From the NCBI RefSeq assembly GCF_027409185.1, contig NC_084464.1, positions 42,135,095-42,199,094 of the forward strand: a DNA stretch of 64,000 nt, in the 5' to 3' direction. Each line of letters starts with the position of its first letter. Positions within the stretch are counted from its first letter, which is position 1. The notes below the pieces were generated by a model. The model was not told the DNA's origin. It saw nothing but the letters and a program-made list of their open reading frames with translations, and searched no databases. Shown one piece after another: positions 12,026 to 23,456 of this stretch. Source of the stretch: Cynocephalus volans (taxonomy: Eukaryota > Chordata > Mammalia > Dermoptera > Cynocephalidae). The position numbers and the translations under genes are program-made.

Positions 12026-12108
12026 CTTGATCATCGCTCTCAGCCACTCACTCAGCGCCACCTTGAGCTCCTGACTGCACAGCGCTAGTGTTCCCCGCGT
12101 TCTCAGAC
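12026..12108 (-). pseudogene. TRIM31: TRIM31 candidate short exon (ALSEWL motif)
   Basis: After the acceptor 'acggagccag' the frame reads GTLALCSQELKVALSEWLRAM. This matches the end of human TRIM31, where a TFDVALSEELHAALSEWLTAI segment lies just before the human stop. Here the match runs to 'atcaag', followed by a weak GTCCCT donor, so the 3' border is uncertain. No stop lies inside the matched segment. Confidence 0.6.
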
Positions 12109-13019
12109 CTGGCTCCGTTTCGAGGAACCTCCACAGAAGAGGCCGGGAAACATGCTGGAGGGGTGGCTTTCCCAGTAAAGAAGTCCCGAAATAGGGGGTA
12201 GAATGGATTTGAGGGTTGAATACTTGGTGACCCCGGTTTAGTTGTTCCCTTGCCTTTAAGGGAGAAGGAAAGAAGAAAAGAGAGGTGGGGGTGGGGGGCA
12301 AGTCAGCAGTAATCCTCCATTGCCAGACAGTGCTGCTGAGCTCTAGATACAGTAGGAGGAATGGAGGTTAAACTCAAGAAAGTACACCTGAACAAGTTAG
12401 GGGTACGTTGACGGGGGGCTATTACTTCCTGGGAGAGGTGTAACTTGGGAAGGAGTTAAGGAGATGAATCAGATTCCTGCCACCCACCCCATACCTGCCC
12501 ATGACATCTCTGGCACCTGAAGTCTTCAAGAACTACAGATTCCACATCCTCCCTACCTCTTAGCCCCCAGACCCTTTTACTGTAGTCTCTCTTAATCCCT
12601 CTTTCTGCTCTTTCCCTATTCCCTTTCATCTCAGGTTGGAGTTGAGAGCAACTGTTCATTCCCACCTAACTCTGGTCAGGAAGGGTGACGTGTGTTAGGA
12701 AGTTCTTTCTGCAGTCTAATCTCCTTCCCTGTGGTGCCAGTTCAGACCATTCCCCTCTCTGCTTTGGGCAGATGGAGTATTTTGACCACCTGTAGACTTG
12801 GAGGCCCTCTCATTACCCTGGTAGGAAGCTTCCAGTGTTCAGAGACAGGATTCCTACCTAGAGAGGGTGACTCAGGCTCAGAGGTTTTGTTTGTTTGGGG
12901 ATTATTTTTCTGTAACAGGCTCCCTAGGAATTGGAGAGAGAAAACCAGCTTTGGTCTTGGTAACCAGAAGCTGCAAATTAAAAACTAAAATAAGCACCCT
13001 GACACCATCCATAAGAATA

Positions 13020-13240
13020 GTCAGTGGTTCTCAGTGGGGACCATTCCCTACCAACAGGGAAGTGTGGACATCTTTCAGGTTGTCTCAGTGACAGCAGGAG
13101 CGGGGGTTCTGTACTGGCCGGTAGCACTTCCTGGGGCCTGTTAAACATTCAAAGGAGCACAAGCCATGGAGTACAACAAATCCTCTCCAAACACCAATAA
13201 CTCCTTTCATGAGAAACACTGGTGAAACAGAATCCCTAAA
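13020..13240 (+). repeat. hAT-type (MER20-like) fragment
   Basis: 'agtggttctcagtggggacca...caacagggaagtgtggacatctttc...ggttgtctcagtgacag' resembles the start of the MER20-type DNA transposon. Divergent; the assignment is from memory. Confidence 0.4.
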
Positions 13241-13909
13241 TCCTGTTTTGTGGTTTTGGAATGCATTATGTAGTTTCTGGCTTTGGAGAAATGAGTCAAT
13301 TCTGTCTCTTTCACTTCATAGTCCACATGGCCTGGGTAACTAACTTCACCACCCTGGAGTTACAGGGGCCTCACTGTAAATCACAGATAATAGCACCTAC
13401 CTTGGAGGATAGTTGTGGGATTTTGAAATATTGGATGTGGGGTGCTTAACACATAGTGAATCTTTAGGAAATTACCATCTCAGGTGGCAGAACCATCTCT
13501 GATTACTGTGGCACAGGCTGTTATTATGGTGGGTCTCCATCCCCTGGGCTGTCCTGACCTCACACCCAGAGGAGTTTGCCCAGAAACCTGGTATGTGACC
13601 AGCAGGGCAGCTTAGACTACAGAGATTGAGCGGCTTCCACCTCCTCCTTGTCGCACCTTTTCCTCCCTGTCTCTGGGGAGTAGGAATAAATTTGTAATTT
13701 TCTATTACTTTTGGATACTTTTAAATTTGGGGATTGTTTCTGTTTTGTGAGTTATCTGAGTTTAAAATAATAAAGTATATCTATATGCCTGTTCTTCTCA
13801 ACTGGCATTCACCCATATGTGACTTTCATGTACTCATCGATACGAAATTATTCCCCTTTGCTTTTCTCACTTTCTCCAGATGCAGGAGCAACCATCAGTC
13901 CCCACTTAC

Positions 13910-13984
13910 AGCTCCTCATGTAGTTTTCATTCATTCCTTTGAAGAATATGCTTTCATGTTTCTTCCTATCAGCCTGGAGGCTGT
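13910..13984 (-). pseudogene. TRIM31: TRIM31 exon 6 (75 bp)
   Basis: The acceptor 'ctctgccaccag' and a consensus donor 'GAGGAGCT|GTAAGTG' bound a frame reading SLQADRKKHESIFFKGMNE. Human TRIM31 has LQADRKKDENRFFKSMNKND at the same place and splits a tryptophan codon at the same phase. No lesion in this exon. Confidence 0.85.
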
Positions 13985-14507
13985 CTGGTGGCAGAGAATG
14001 GAATGAAATGGAGAGTCCAGAGAGGTTGAGCAAGGAACCCAGGACCACACAGCAAGGCACTGATTTGAAGTGCTTGGGAGAAGTAGGAGTTGAATTTGTC
14101 TCATATTCTTAATGGACTAAGAAGGTGTAAAACATTGAGAGATTGAAGGACATAAGTTCAGGCCCCTCTTGTTACTCTCATAGGAGCCAGGGAGGCAGAC
14201 AAATACAATATAATGAAGACAGAGTATAAGAAATGCCTGAAAGGGAGCACAGTGAGCATGAAAAGTACTCAGCAGAGAGTCTGCATTTGAAGGGCCCAGT
14301 GATTATTATTGGCATGTTTGAGATCCAGTTCAGGGGAGTACAGGGGAGGTACATTCCACCCCTGGAGGTATGTGGATGGAGGAGGTGACATCCTCTTCCT
14401 TACATTTGAATTTTCTCAGGTTCCCTGAGATAGAGTCATGTCTTGATTTTGCTTCACTGAGTTTTTTCTCCAGGTCCAGAGGAAGAGAAGTTGCATTAAG
14501 AAATTGA

Positions 14508-15060
<553 letters not shown>

Positions 15061-15077
15061 AAGAAATTGAAACTCTT

Positions 15078-15248
15078 GGGGCCAGCCTGTGGCTCACTTG
15101 GGAGAGTGTGGTGCTGATAACACCAAGGCCGTGGGTTCAGATCCTATATAGGGATGGCCAGTTAGCTCACTGGATGAGCATGGTGCTGACAACACCAAGT
15201 CAAGGGTTAAGATCCCCTTACCGGTCATCTTTAAAAAAAAAAAAGAAA
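15078..15248 (+). repeat. Dimeric tRNA-Ile-like SINE at the RPL23A tail
   Basis: A two-unit SINE ending 'ttaccggtcatcttt' plus an A-rich (aaag)n tail. It inserted into the 3' target-site copy of the RPL23A retrocopy and duplicated it again: aagaaattgaaactctt lies before (15,061) and after (15,251) it. Confidence 0.9.
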
Positions 15249-15808
15249 GAAAGAAATTGAAACTCTTCACTCCTAGGACAAAATGGCTGAGCTGGGTGGT
15301 GAGGTCAGGGGATGGGGTGTGGGGGAGGGAGGACCTGTGACATGGGCTTGAGAGATGAGAGGATAAAGACTTGGGGGTGGGGGTAGAAGTCAGGGGATAG
15401 TGAGCTGGGAGGTCAGGCCTAGGGGATGTGGGACAGGAGTGAGGTGGGGGGCAGAAAGATAGGAAAATAAAGATGGGAGGTGGAGACAGAGAGAGAGAGA
15501 AGGGAAAGGGTCAGGGAGATGGAGTAGGGGACTCAGGAGCCACCAGGTGAGCAAGGGGGCATGCAGAAAATAGGAGACTCTGTATTGAAGAACCAGGAAG
15601 CTGGAGAAAACAGCTTATCTCTTTAAAAATCAACCTACTTGCTTACTTCAGCTTAGGTCTTCCCCACATGCAGCCCAAATATTTGACCACAGAGTTAGAG
15701 CGTGTGGGTATTTGTGAGGGAGGAACATTGAGTATTTTAAATATACATTGAGAATTGTACGTATGAGTGAATCAATAGGCAAAATGCATTTGAGATGGCC
15801 AATCATAC

Positions 15809-15831
15809 CTGCACAAGACAGCTTTGATGTC
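15809..15831 (-). pseudogene. TRIM31: TRIM31 exon 4 (23-bp micro-exon)
   Basis: Bounded by the acceptor 'tctttctcttctag' and donor 'CAG|GTATGA'. It encodes DIKAVLC plus two bases of an arginine codon; human has DIKVVLCR. A 23-bp exon at this place is standard in TRIM genes. Unbroken. Confidence 0.9.
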
Positions 15832-16321
15832 CTAGAAGAGAAAGAGAAACAGCACAGCCTCAGCACTTGACTGATTCATGGGAGCCAGGGAGGAAGTGCA
15901 GACCCTGCTGTGTGTGGGGCAGAGCAGGTGGGGTGAGAACTCCTCCAAGTCTCCCTTCCCCCCAACCCCTATGCAGGACTTCTCCAAGAAGTGTCGGAAA
16001 TGCCAGTAGGCAGGAAAATGGTTAGACCAATAGGAGCTGAGTGAAGAAGAGAAGAGTGAGATTTGGAAGATGGATTTTGTCACTGAGATGGAACCAGGGA
16101 AGCCCTACGAGCCAGGACAGGAGAAAGATTGGCATGGCTTTGCATGACCTTTCTTGAAAGAAAAAAAATGGATTCTTGAACCAGTGGGAATAGGAGATGA
16201 TTTCAGGAGGGATTATCTCAGTTTATTTTGTGCATCACCTAGACCTGCACTGTCTAATATAGTAGCCACCAGCCACATGTGGCTACTGAACACTTAAAAT
16301 GTGGAAAGTAAGACAAAAAAC

Positions 16322-16805
16322 TTGTTGCTTTTTGTTGCTTCATCCCCCATGGATTTGTCACCCCACTTCCCCTGGGCGACGGAGATGCAAAGGATTACTT
16401 AAAGCCCATCTCTTCTGAGCAGTTAGAGACCCCGAAGTGGTTAATCTCCCATCGGAACCCTCAAGCGAAAGGCATCGCTTCCTTGGGAAATTAACCCTGA
16501 ATTGGGGTTCTCTTCCTGCATTTACTTTCCAGACCAGGAAGTTACAGGAAGAGAACATAGGTGGGGTTATAGTTCAACAATATAGGCTGGTAACTTTCAG
16601 TGAAAAAAGTCAGATGACATTCCATTAGACAATTAAGTGATCTTACAGAAATTCCTCAGTATCTTTACATAACAATCTGTAACTAGTCTGTCCTTGAGCC
16701 AGCAACCTTGCTGTGCCACAAATCTTTATCTTACACCAGAGATTTTATAGCCTGAGGAAAATTTCCAGTCCTCCACAAGGTCAATATTTTAAACTGCAAG
16801 GCTTT
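16322..16805 (-). mobile_element. LTR family G, 3' part, interrupted by L1
   Basis: Reverse complement of the LTR-like segment at 52,270-52,820: shared blocks include the gtgacaaat/ctgagcagttagag region, 'gaaattaaccctgaattgggg', 'gagccagcaaccttgctgtg' and 'ctttatcttaca'. The rest of the LTR continues at 18,799-18,835 ('ggaaaaccaggccctgtgaag') beyond the L1. Confidence 0.7.
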
Positions 16806-18783
16806 CTGCCTATTTACAATAGCCACCAAAAAAATAAAATACTTAGAAATAGAGTTAACCAAGGTTGTGAAAAATCTCTATAATGAGAACTACAAACCAC
16901 TGCTGAGAGAAATTAGAGAGGATACAAGAAGATGGAAAGATATCCCATGCTCTTGGATTGGAAAAATCAACATAGTGAAAATGTCCATACTACCGAAAGT
17001 GAGATACAAATTCAATGCAATCCCCATCAAAATTCCAATGACATTTTTCTCAGAAATGGAAAGAACTATCCAGACATTTATATGGAATAACAAAAGACCA
17101 TGCATAGCCAAAGCAACGCTGAGCAAAAAAAAAAAATAAAGCTGGAGGCATAACACTACCTGACTTTAAACTATACTACAAAGCTATAATAACCAAAACA
17201 GTATGGTCACTGGCATAAAAACAGACACACTGATCAATGGAATAGAATAGAGAATCCAGAAATCAACCCACACACTTACAGCCATCTGAACTTTGACAAA
17301 GGCACCAAGCCTATACACTGGGGAAGAGACTGCCTCTTCAGCAAATGGTGCTGGGAGAACTGGATATCAATATGCAGGAGAATGAAACTAGACCCATATC
17401 TTTCACCATATACTAAAGTCAACTCAAAATGGATTAAAGAATTAAATATACACCCTGAAACAATAAAACTTCTTAAAGAAAACATAGGAGAAACACTTCA
17501 GGAAATAGGACTGGGGCCAGCCCGTGGCTCACTTGGGAGAGTGTGGTGCTGATAACACCAAGGCCATGGGTTTGGATCCCTATATAGGGATGGCCAGTTA
17601 GCTCACTTGGGAGAGCTTAGTGCTGACAACACCAAGTCAAGGGTTAAGATCCCCTTACCGGTCATCTTTTGAAAAAAAAATAATAATAAAAGGAATTAGG
17701 ACTGGACAGAGACTTCATGAATACGACCCCAAAAGCACGGGCAACCAAAGGAAAAATAAACAAATGGGATTATATCAAACTAAAAAGCTTCTGCACAGCA
17801 AAAGAAACAATTAACAGAGATAAAAGACAATCAACAGAGTGGGAGAAAATATTTGCAAAATATACATCCGACAAAGGATTAATATCCAGAATATACAAGG
17901 AACTCAAACAACTTTACAAGAAAAAAACAAGCAATCCAATTTAAAATGGGCAAAAGAGCTAAGAAGATACACAAATGGCCAACAAACACATGAAAAAAAT
18001 GCTTAACATCACTCAGCATCCGGGAAATGCAAATCAAAACCACACTGAGATACCATCTCACCCCACTTAGGATGGCTAAAATCCAAAAGACTCTGAACGA
18101 TAAATGCTGGCCAGGTTGTGGAGGAAAAGGAAATCTCATACATTGTTGGTGGGAATGCAAAATGGTGCAGCCTCTATGGAAAATGGTATGGAGGTTCCTC
18201 AAACAATTGCAGATAGATCTACCATATGACCCAGCTATTCCACTGCTGGGAATATACCCAGAGGAATGGAAATCATCAAGTCGAAGGTATACCTGTTCCC
18301 CAGCGTTCATCGCAGCACTCTTTACAATAGCCAAGAGTTGGAACCAGCCCAAATGCCCATCATCAGATGAGTGGATACGGAAAATGTGGTACATCTACAC
18401 AATGGAATACGACTCAGCTATAAAAACGAATGAAATACTGCCATTTGCAACAACATGGATGGACCTTAAGAGAATTATATTAACTGAAACAAGTCAGGCA
18501 CAGAAAGAGAAATACCACATGTTCCCACTTATTGGTGGGAGCTAAAAATAAATAAATGAATTCACACACACACACAAACACACAAAAAAACCCGGGGGGG
18601 GGGCGGGCAAGAAGACATAAGAACTACAGTTCCTTGAAGTTGATACGACAAGCATACAGAAAGGACATTGTTGGGTGGGAGGGAGGAGAGGGAGGAGGGA
18701 GGGAGGTTTTGGTAATGGGCCACAATAATCAACCACATTGTATATAGACAAAATAAAATTTTTAAAAAATAAATAAATAAAAT
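16806..18783 (+). mobile_element. 5'-truncated L1, ORF2 3' part
   Basis: Fragments of ORF2 (MFPLIGG end at about 18,545; [20 protein letters not shown] at about 16,940) are followed by a short G-rich 3' UTR with microsatellite and an A-rich tail. Direct repeats aaactgcaaggcttt at 16,791-16,805 and 18,784-18,798 bound it. A dimeric SINE splits ORF2 at 17,513. Stops and shifts break the frame, so it is not active. Confidence 0.9.
17513..17692 (+). repeat. Dimeric tRNA-Ile-like SINE inside L1
   Basis: Two-unit SINE with the flanking duplication 'aggaaataggactgg' / 'aggaattaggactgg' cut out of L1 ORF2. Confidence 0.9.
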
Positions 18784-18906
18784 AAACTGCAAGGCTTTGG
18801 AAAACCAGGCCCTGTGAAGTACATTTGCTTTATAGTATATTCCACCAAACTGAATTGTTAATTTAATTTAGTTTTCACTAACTCAAATTTAATTTAAAAC
18901 TGAACC

Positions 18907-19058
18907 TGGGGCCGAGCCCGTGGCTCACTCGGGAGAGTGTGGCGCTGGGAGCGCCGAGGCTGCGGGTTCGGATCCCATATAGGGATGGCCGGTTTGCTCA
19001 CTGGGTGAGCGTGGTGCTGACAACACCAAGTCAAGGGTTAAGATCCCCTTACCGGTCA

Positions 19059-19092
<34 letters not shown>
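18907..19092 (+). repeat. Dimeric tRNA-Ile-like SINE
   Basis: Both units are well preserved, with a long A-run; the duplication 'aaaactgaacctg' flanks it. Confidence 0.88.
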
Positions 19093-19093
<1 letters not shown>

Positions 19094-19133
19094 TGAACCT
19101 GCATAAAATGCTTTTTCCAGTAAGCATAATTCC

Positions 19134-19135
19134 AT

Positions 19136-19182
<47 letters not shown>

Positions 19183-19337
19183 TATTTTTTTAAAAGATGA
19201 CCAGTAAGGGGATCTTAACCCTTGACTTGTTGTTGTCAGCACCACGCTCTCCCAGAGGAGCCAACTGACCACCCCTATATAGGCATCCGAACCCGTGGCC
19301 TTGGTGTTATCAGCACGAAGTGAGACACGGGTCAGCC
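19134..19337 (-). repeat. Dimeric tRNA-Ile-like SINE with (TTTA)n tail
   Basis: Minus-oriented copy. Its A-rich tail has become a (TTTA)n microsatellite (19,134-19,182). 'taagcataa' flanks it on both sides. Confidence 0.85.
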
Positions 19338-19880
19338 CTAAGCATAACTTTATTGATTTGACAGGACTACATTTTGCTTCAACAATTGACAATTAGCATC
19401 CAAATTGAGATGTACTAAAATGTAAAATATATACCAGATTTCAGACTCAATACAAAGACAAAACCCCAAAAAACTCAGAATACTTTTAAAATACTGATTA
19501 CAGACTGAAAGGGTAATATTTTGGATATATCGAGTTAATAAAATCTTTCATTAAAATTAATTTTACTTTCTGTCTTTTTAATGTGGCTACTAGAAAAAAT
19601 GTAAATTACGTATCTGGCTTACATTACATTTCTAAACTGCACATGTGGCTCAACTGTATTTCTAAATTATACGTGTGGCTTGTATTTCTAAATTACATAA
19701 GTGGCTCACGTTATAATTCTAAATGATACATGGGGCTCACATATTCCTATTGGACAGCGCTGGGCTAGAGGTAGGATGATGCAGGCAATTTCAGGTATTC
19801 GGCCGGGTGGTAGGTACTCTAGAGCAGGGCTGGGCTGCTACCTGTCTGTAATTCTGCCCTCGAGGGACTCTGTGTCTCAC

Positions 19881-20112
19881 ATCGAGCAGCTGTCCGGCAG
19901 GCATTTGCTGCTTGGTCTTCAGGGAATCAACGAGCGTCCTGAGAGAGGTCAGCTGTGCCTCAGTGGAAGTGACGTGGTGTTTCCCTCCCTCGGCTCCCTC
20001 GTGACCCGAGCCAGTCGATCTATGACAAGAGGAAAATCTCTTCCTCCTTTAGGACCTGGTGCAGGTGCTGAAATTCTGTGAGGATCTTCTGCCGCTCATA
20101 CTCCACCTGAAG
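19881..20112 (-). pseudogene. TRIM31: TRIM31 exon 3 (coiled coil), stop and frameshift
   Basis: Read from the acceptor 'cccttgcctccag', the frame gives LQVEYERQKILTEFQHLHQV and LKEEEIFLLS, matching human QVEHEKQRILTEF and LEEEKNFLLS. The next codon is TAG (20,020-20,022) where human has arginine. Four codons later an extra G in a GGG run (20,006-20,008) shifts the frame; the shifted frame then again follows human (GHEGAEGGKHHVTSTE, LVDSLKTKQ). The exon is 232 bp against the canonical 231, which confirms the one-base insertion. Donor CTCGAT|GTGAGA. Confidence 0.92.
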
Positions 20113-20529
20113 CTGGAGGCAAGGGAGAGCAGAAGATGAAAGGATGGCCTCAAGGTTCCTTCTAGCCCACTCTGTTCAGTTTTGATTTTTTTAAGTTTAT
20201 ACGGAGTACCAACGCAGAGCAATGTTGCAGACCTGGAGGAAAGGAAAGGTGAGGAGAACGAACTGTTAAAAGCACTTGCTCAGTTTTAGGCTAAATCATT
20301 AATTTATGTTTTATCATTTTTGCCGTCAAGGATCTGCAATACACTTCCAGTAAGGCTTTTTATAATCTGCTTTCACATAGATTTTTCCTTTGATACATAG
20401 AAACAGGTAAAGGCGTTGGGTGGAATTACAATGCCTTCATTTTCTATCTGGGGAGTCAGTCTCTGGTAAGCAACGGCCTGTGAGGGGCAGAGCTGGGCGG
20501 TAAAACGGTATTTCCGATTCCAAGACCAG

Positions 20530-20710
20530 CGCGGGTTCTCCTTACAGCACCTGCAGGCAGGTGCAGGACGCGGAGCAGCCGGCGGGCGCTGCTACCACCG
20601 GGCGGGAGGAGGTGCGCCGCGCGGCGGGCGGGGCTGGAGCTGCAGCGCGGAGACGGCGCGGCCCGCGGGCTCTCGGCCCTTCCAGGCTGCCCCTCCCGCA
20701 CCCCATCCTG
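20530..20710. promoter_or_regulatory. CpG-rich block in TRIM31 intron
   Basis: Dense CpG (cgcggagcagccggcgggcg, gcgccgcgcggcgggcgggg) between TRIM31 exons 2 and 3. No reading frame here has homology that I recognise. It could be a small intragenic CpG island. Confidence 0.4.
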
Positions 20711-20836
20711 CTCTGCGCCACTGTTTCTTTGTCACCGGGTCTTTTTCTGAGGGGATAGAGTAATAACGGCTTCTAGGAGCTTTGGCAGAGTAGGTATTTC
20801 TGCTTCCGAGGACCATGGGATGGAGTTTTTTCTTAC

Positions 20837-20932
20837 TGGGAAGGCTTTGGTCTTCGCTTCGTCTTGCGTCTTCTCTTGTACCGTCTCCTCCTCTTGATGC
20901 TGCAGGAACGCGACCTGCCATCGAATCTTCCC
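20837..20932 (-). pseudogene. TRIM31: TRIM31 exon 2 (96 bp)
   Basis: The acceptor 'tcccccacag'-type end and donor 'CCA|GTAAGA' give exactly 96 bp, the TRIM-wide length. The encoded segment, GKIRWQVAFLQHQEEETVQE and onward, aligns with human GQIQEQIQVLQQKEKETVQV. Unbroken but diverged. Confidence 0.87.
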
Positions 20933-21139
20933 CTGTGGGGAGGGGACGTTTGGGCAGGCTGTGCGGGGAGTTTTCTCTCCTCAGAAAACCCTCCTGGTCT
21001 TTCAGGGGAACCGGAGGGACTCTCGGGGCGGCGGAGGGGGGGGTGTCCTAGGTAATTATTAATAGACACCCCCTTTCTTTCTCAAATTGGGCAAGGGGAC
21101 ACCGATGGAAAGGAAGAAATCTGGAGCCTAACTGACCTA

Positions 21140-21340
21140 AAAGACAAGAATGTTATTATTTATTACTAAATTATGACTAATATTTGGATGGTGCTTTGGG
21201 GGTATCAAAGAATTTTCACAAACTCTCCCTCATCTGTCCTACTAACCACTGCAAGAAAGGTAAGGTATTTGAGGCTCAGAGAGGTAAAGTGATTCCTTGA
21301 AACTCAGGAGAGTGGACAGAAGCCCAAACCTTCTGAATCA
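21140..21340 (-). repeat. MIR-like ancient repeat
   Basis: 'ggtaaggtatttgaggctcagagaggtaaagtgattcc' is MIR-type core text. Orientation and boundaries are approximate. Confidence 0.4.
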
Positions 21341-21550
21341 AAATTCCACATCCTTTCCACTCTCCATTATGCATTGATTTCAACAGACAGCTGTTCCCCA
21401 GACTCAGATCTTTGAACCCACTGTGCCCGACTGTGAACTGCCTACTCAAGTGTAAGGGGTGATGCCATGGGGTGCAACCCACAGGGAGGAGGTGACAATT
21501 TTCAGTTCCTCACTGGACTTATGGTCTGATGGGGGGACAGGGATACCTAC

Positions 21551-22028
21551 CTGATAATTCTGGGCAGCTTCTTCTATCAAGCTGGCATCATGGGATTTGT
21601 GGTCCTTGGATTCACCACACACCACACAGAGGAACTTCCCATCATGTTCACAGAAGTAATGGAACCTCTCCCTGTGTCTTGGACATCTCAGCTCTTACCT
21701 TTTGGGCTGCATCTCAGAGGAACCCATAGCTTGGATTTTCTCTACCAGATTCATCAACAGCCAGCTGGGCCTGAATGTGTTCCTCCTTACAGGAGTTTTG
21801 CAGAGGGGACATGCCAAAAACACCTCTGATGCTTCCCCACTCTGAGTGATGCATCCGAGGCAGAAATTGTGCCCACAGTCAATGGTGACAGGGTCGTGCA
21901 GAATGTCCAAGCATATGGGACAGATCACTTCCTCCTGCAGTTTGTTGGCAAACTGTTCAGTGGCCATGATAGAGCAGTGGGGCTGTTTCAAGTGTAGAAA
22001 GTCTAGAAGTCTGCCGTGGATTCTGGTT
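21551..22028 (-). pseudogene. TRIM31: TRIM31 exon 1: RING and B-box, TAA between them
   Basis: The acceptor 'cattctccattcctag' opens the exon at 22,028; the ATG at 21,967 has a good context (atcATGG) and starts MATEQFANKLQEEVICPICL as in human. A complete C3HC4 RING follows (CPIC, CGHNFCLGC, CPLC). After QPKR the next in-frame codon is TAA (21,695-21,697), where human has lysine. Beyond it the B-box stays in frame (CPRHRERFHYFCEHDGKFLC, ESKDHKSH) to the donor 'TATCAG|GTAGGT' at 21,551. The stop codon overlaps an excellent donor match AAAAG|GTAAGA that is absent from the remembered human gene. Confidence 0.93.
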
Positions 22029-22314
22029 CTAGGAATGGAGAATGAAACAGAGGAGGTGGAGGTCAAAGATTCTACCAATTAGTTAGAGGATCAGGGATAG
22101 AGAAGAGAGAGGAAAAAAGTAAAGGAATGATAGAAAAGAGTAAAAATTAGAATGTAAGGAATATCATAAAGAGAGGAAAAGAGGTGATCCTACCTTGCCA
22201 CCTCCTGAGAACAAATGGATATTGTGAATGTATATATATATGGCTTATAAAGTAGGATAAGTTGTCCTGAACCTTGGACTAAAGACACATTGATAAGGCA
22301 GTTGATTGAGATCA

Positions 22315-22512
22315 AGGCCGGCCCGTGGCTCACTCGGTAGAGTGCGGTGCTGATAACACCAAGGCCATGGGTTCGGATCCTGTATAGGGATGGCCGGTTT
22401 GCTCACTGGCTGAACATGGTGCTGACAACACCAAGCCAAGGGTTGAGATCCCCTTACCGGTCATCTTTAAAAAGATCCCCTTACCGGTCATCTTTAAAAA
22501 AAAAAAAAAAAA
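22315..22512 (+). repeat. Dimeric tRNA-Ile-like SINE with duplicated 3' end
   Basis: A normal two-unit copy whose last 25 or so bases, 'agatccccttaccggtcatctttaaaa', occur twice in tandem. Confidence 0.85.
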
Positions 22513-22519
22513 GAATGAC

Positions 22520-23310
22520 TAGGGCACCAAAGTCTGCTCACAGAGGACTCTCCATCAGCTTCAGGTGGGGAGTGGAGAGGCTGGGTGTCACCTCCCGAAA
22601 GGTCACAGCTAGTTCACCAGTGAAGCTTTGGGTGTCTCTTGTATGCAGAGCCCAATCCTCAGAGAGCATATGGAAAGGAAGGAAGGGGTACTTCTCTACC
22701 TCAGGGACTTTGGTCCTCACTTTGAAGAATTTTGTGAAAATGTGGAATATAAATAATCACCCATCTTGAGGAATTTCCAGCCACAGAGTACCAACCATTC
22801 CTCTCACAGGGGGATTCCTAGTCCTGTAGGAGAAGCAAGGAACTTCCTTCCTGAAAAGTCATTCTCTGTTTCGGTACTTTGTTCTTGACTCTGGTCGATC
22901 TTTTCTTCCCCACAGCAGTCTGACCTCTGTTGTTTTATTTACCTGTATGTCTGCAATACTCTGGGGTGTCCATGTCCATTCTTTGCTTTGCATATTCTTT
23001 GTTTAGTTGGTCTGTGTTTTTTCCTCCTTCTTGGTACTTCTCTGATCCCTGGCTTGCCTTCCCCTATGGCTTTTGTCCTTACTAAGAAAATACCAACCAA
23101 TGTCACCTACACTCCCTTCTTTTACTCAACACATTCATGTCTTAACCTTTCCTCCTTCCCTCTTGTCTTAGGGAAAAGGGTGCTTCCTTCCTATCTATTC
23201 ACCTGGGTCCCAGCTTCTACCCTCACCTCCCCTCTCTCCAGTATCTGGTGTCTGTTCCCACATAGAAACACACCATGACTTTTTTAAAAAATTCTTTTAC
23301 TTATCCAGTA
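22520..23310. other. Upstream of TRIM31, no gene seen
   Basis: No exon recognised. Thymine-rich stretches at 23,030-23,280. A donor-like 'GGCAAG|GTAGGATC' on the minus strand near 22,195 could end an untranslated first TRIM31 exon, but nothing else supports it. Confidence 0.35.
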
Positions 23311-23319
23311 TGAAACACC

Positions 23320-23321
23320 AT

Positions 23322-23354
<33 letters not shown>

Positions 23355-23443
23355 GTGGCTGGCTGGTACACGGTTCCAAGCCCTTTACCTTGGTGCCTTG
23401 GAGTTATAACACCATGCTCTAACCAACTAAGCTAACCAGCCAA
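23320..23443 (-). repeat. Monomeric tRNA-Ile-like SINE
   Basis: Single tRNA-like unit ('ggttagcttagttggttagagcatggtgttataac' on the minus strand) followed by 'ccagccagccacc' and a long A-run. This is the monomer type of the same SINE group. Confidence 0.8.
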
Positions 23444-23456
23444 ACTCTATACCATT

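Larger units (their letters stand above)
16239..19770. mobile_element. hAT-like DNA transposon remnant broken by nested insertions
   Basis: The left end 'cctgcactgtctaata' (16,241) and the right end 'tattggacagcgctggg' (19,745-19,765) are inverted to each other, and both ends carry the 'gtggctac' repeats of a common mammalian non-autonomous hAT element. Between them sit a family G LTR, an L1 and three SINEs. Additional element-like text lies at 18,840-18,905 and 19,400-19,560. I do not name the family. Confidence 0.5.

Noticed and set aside
17879-18545. Host gene in the 17.9-18.5 kb frames
   Set aside because: The frames on the plus strand are L1 ORF2 C-terminal sequence; the opposite frame is its shadow.
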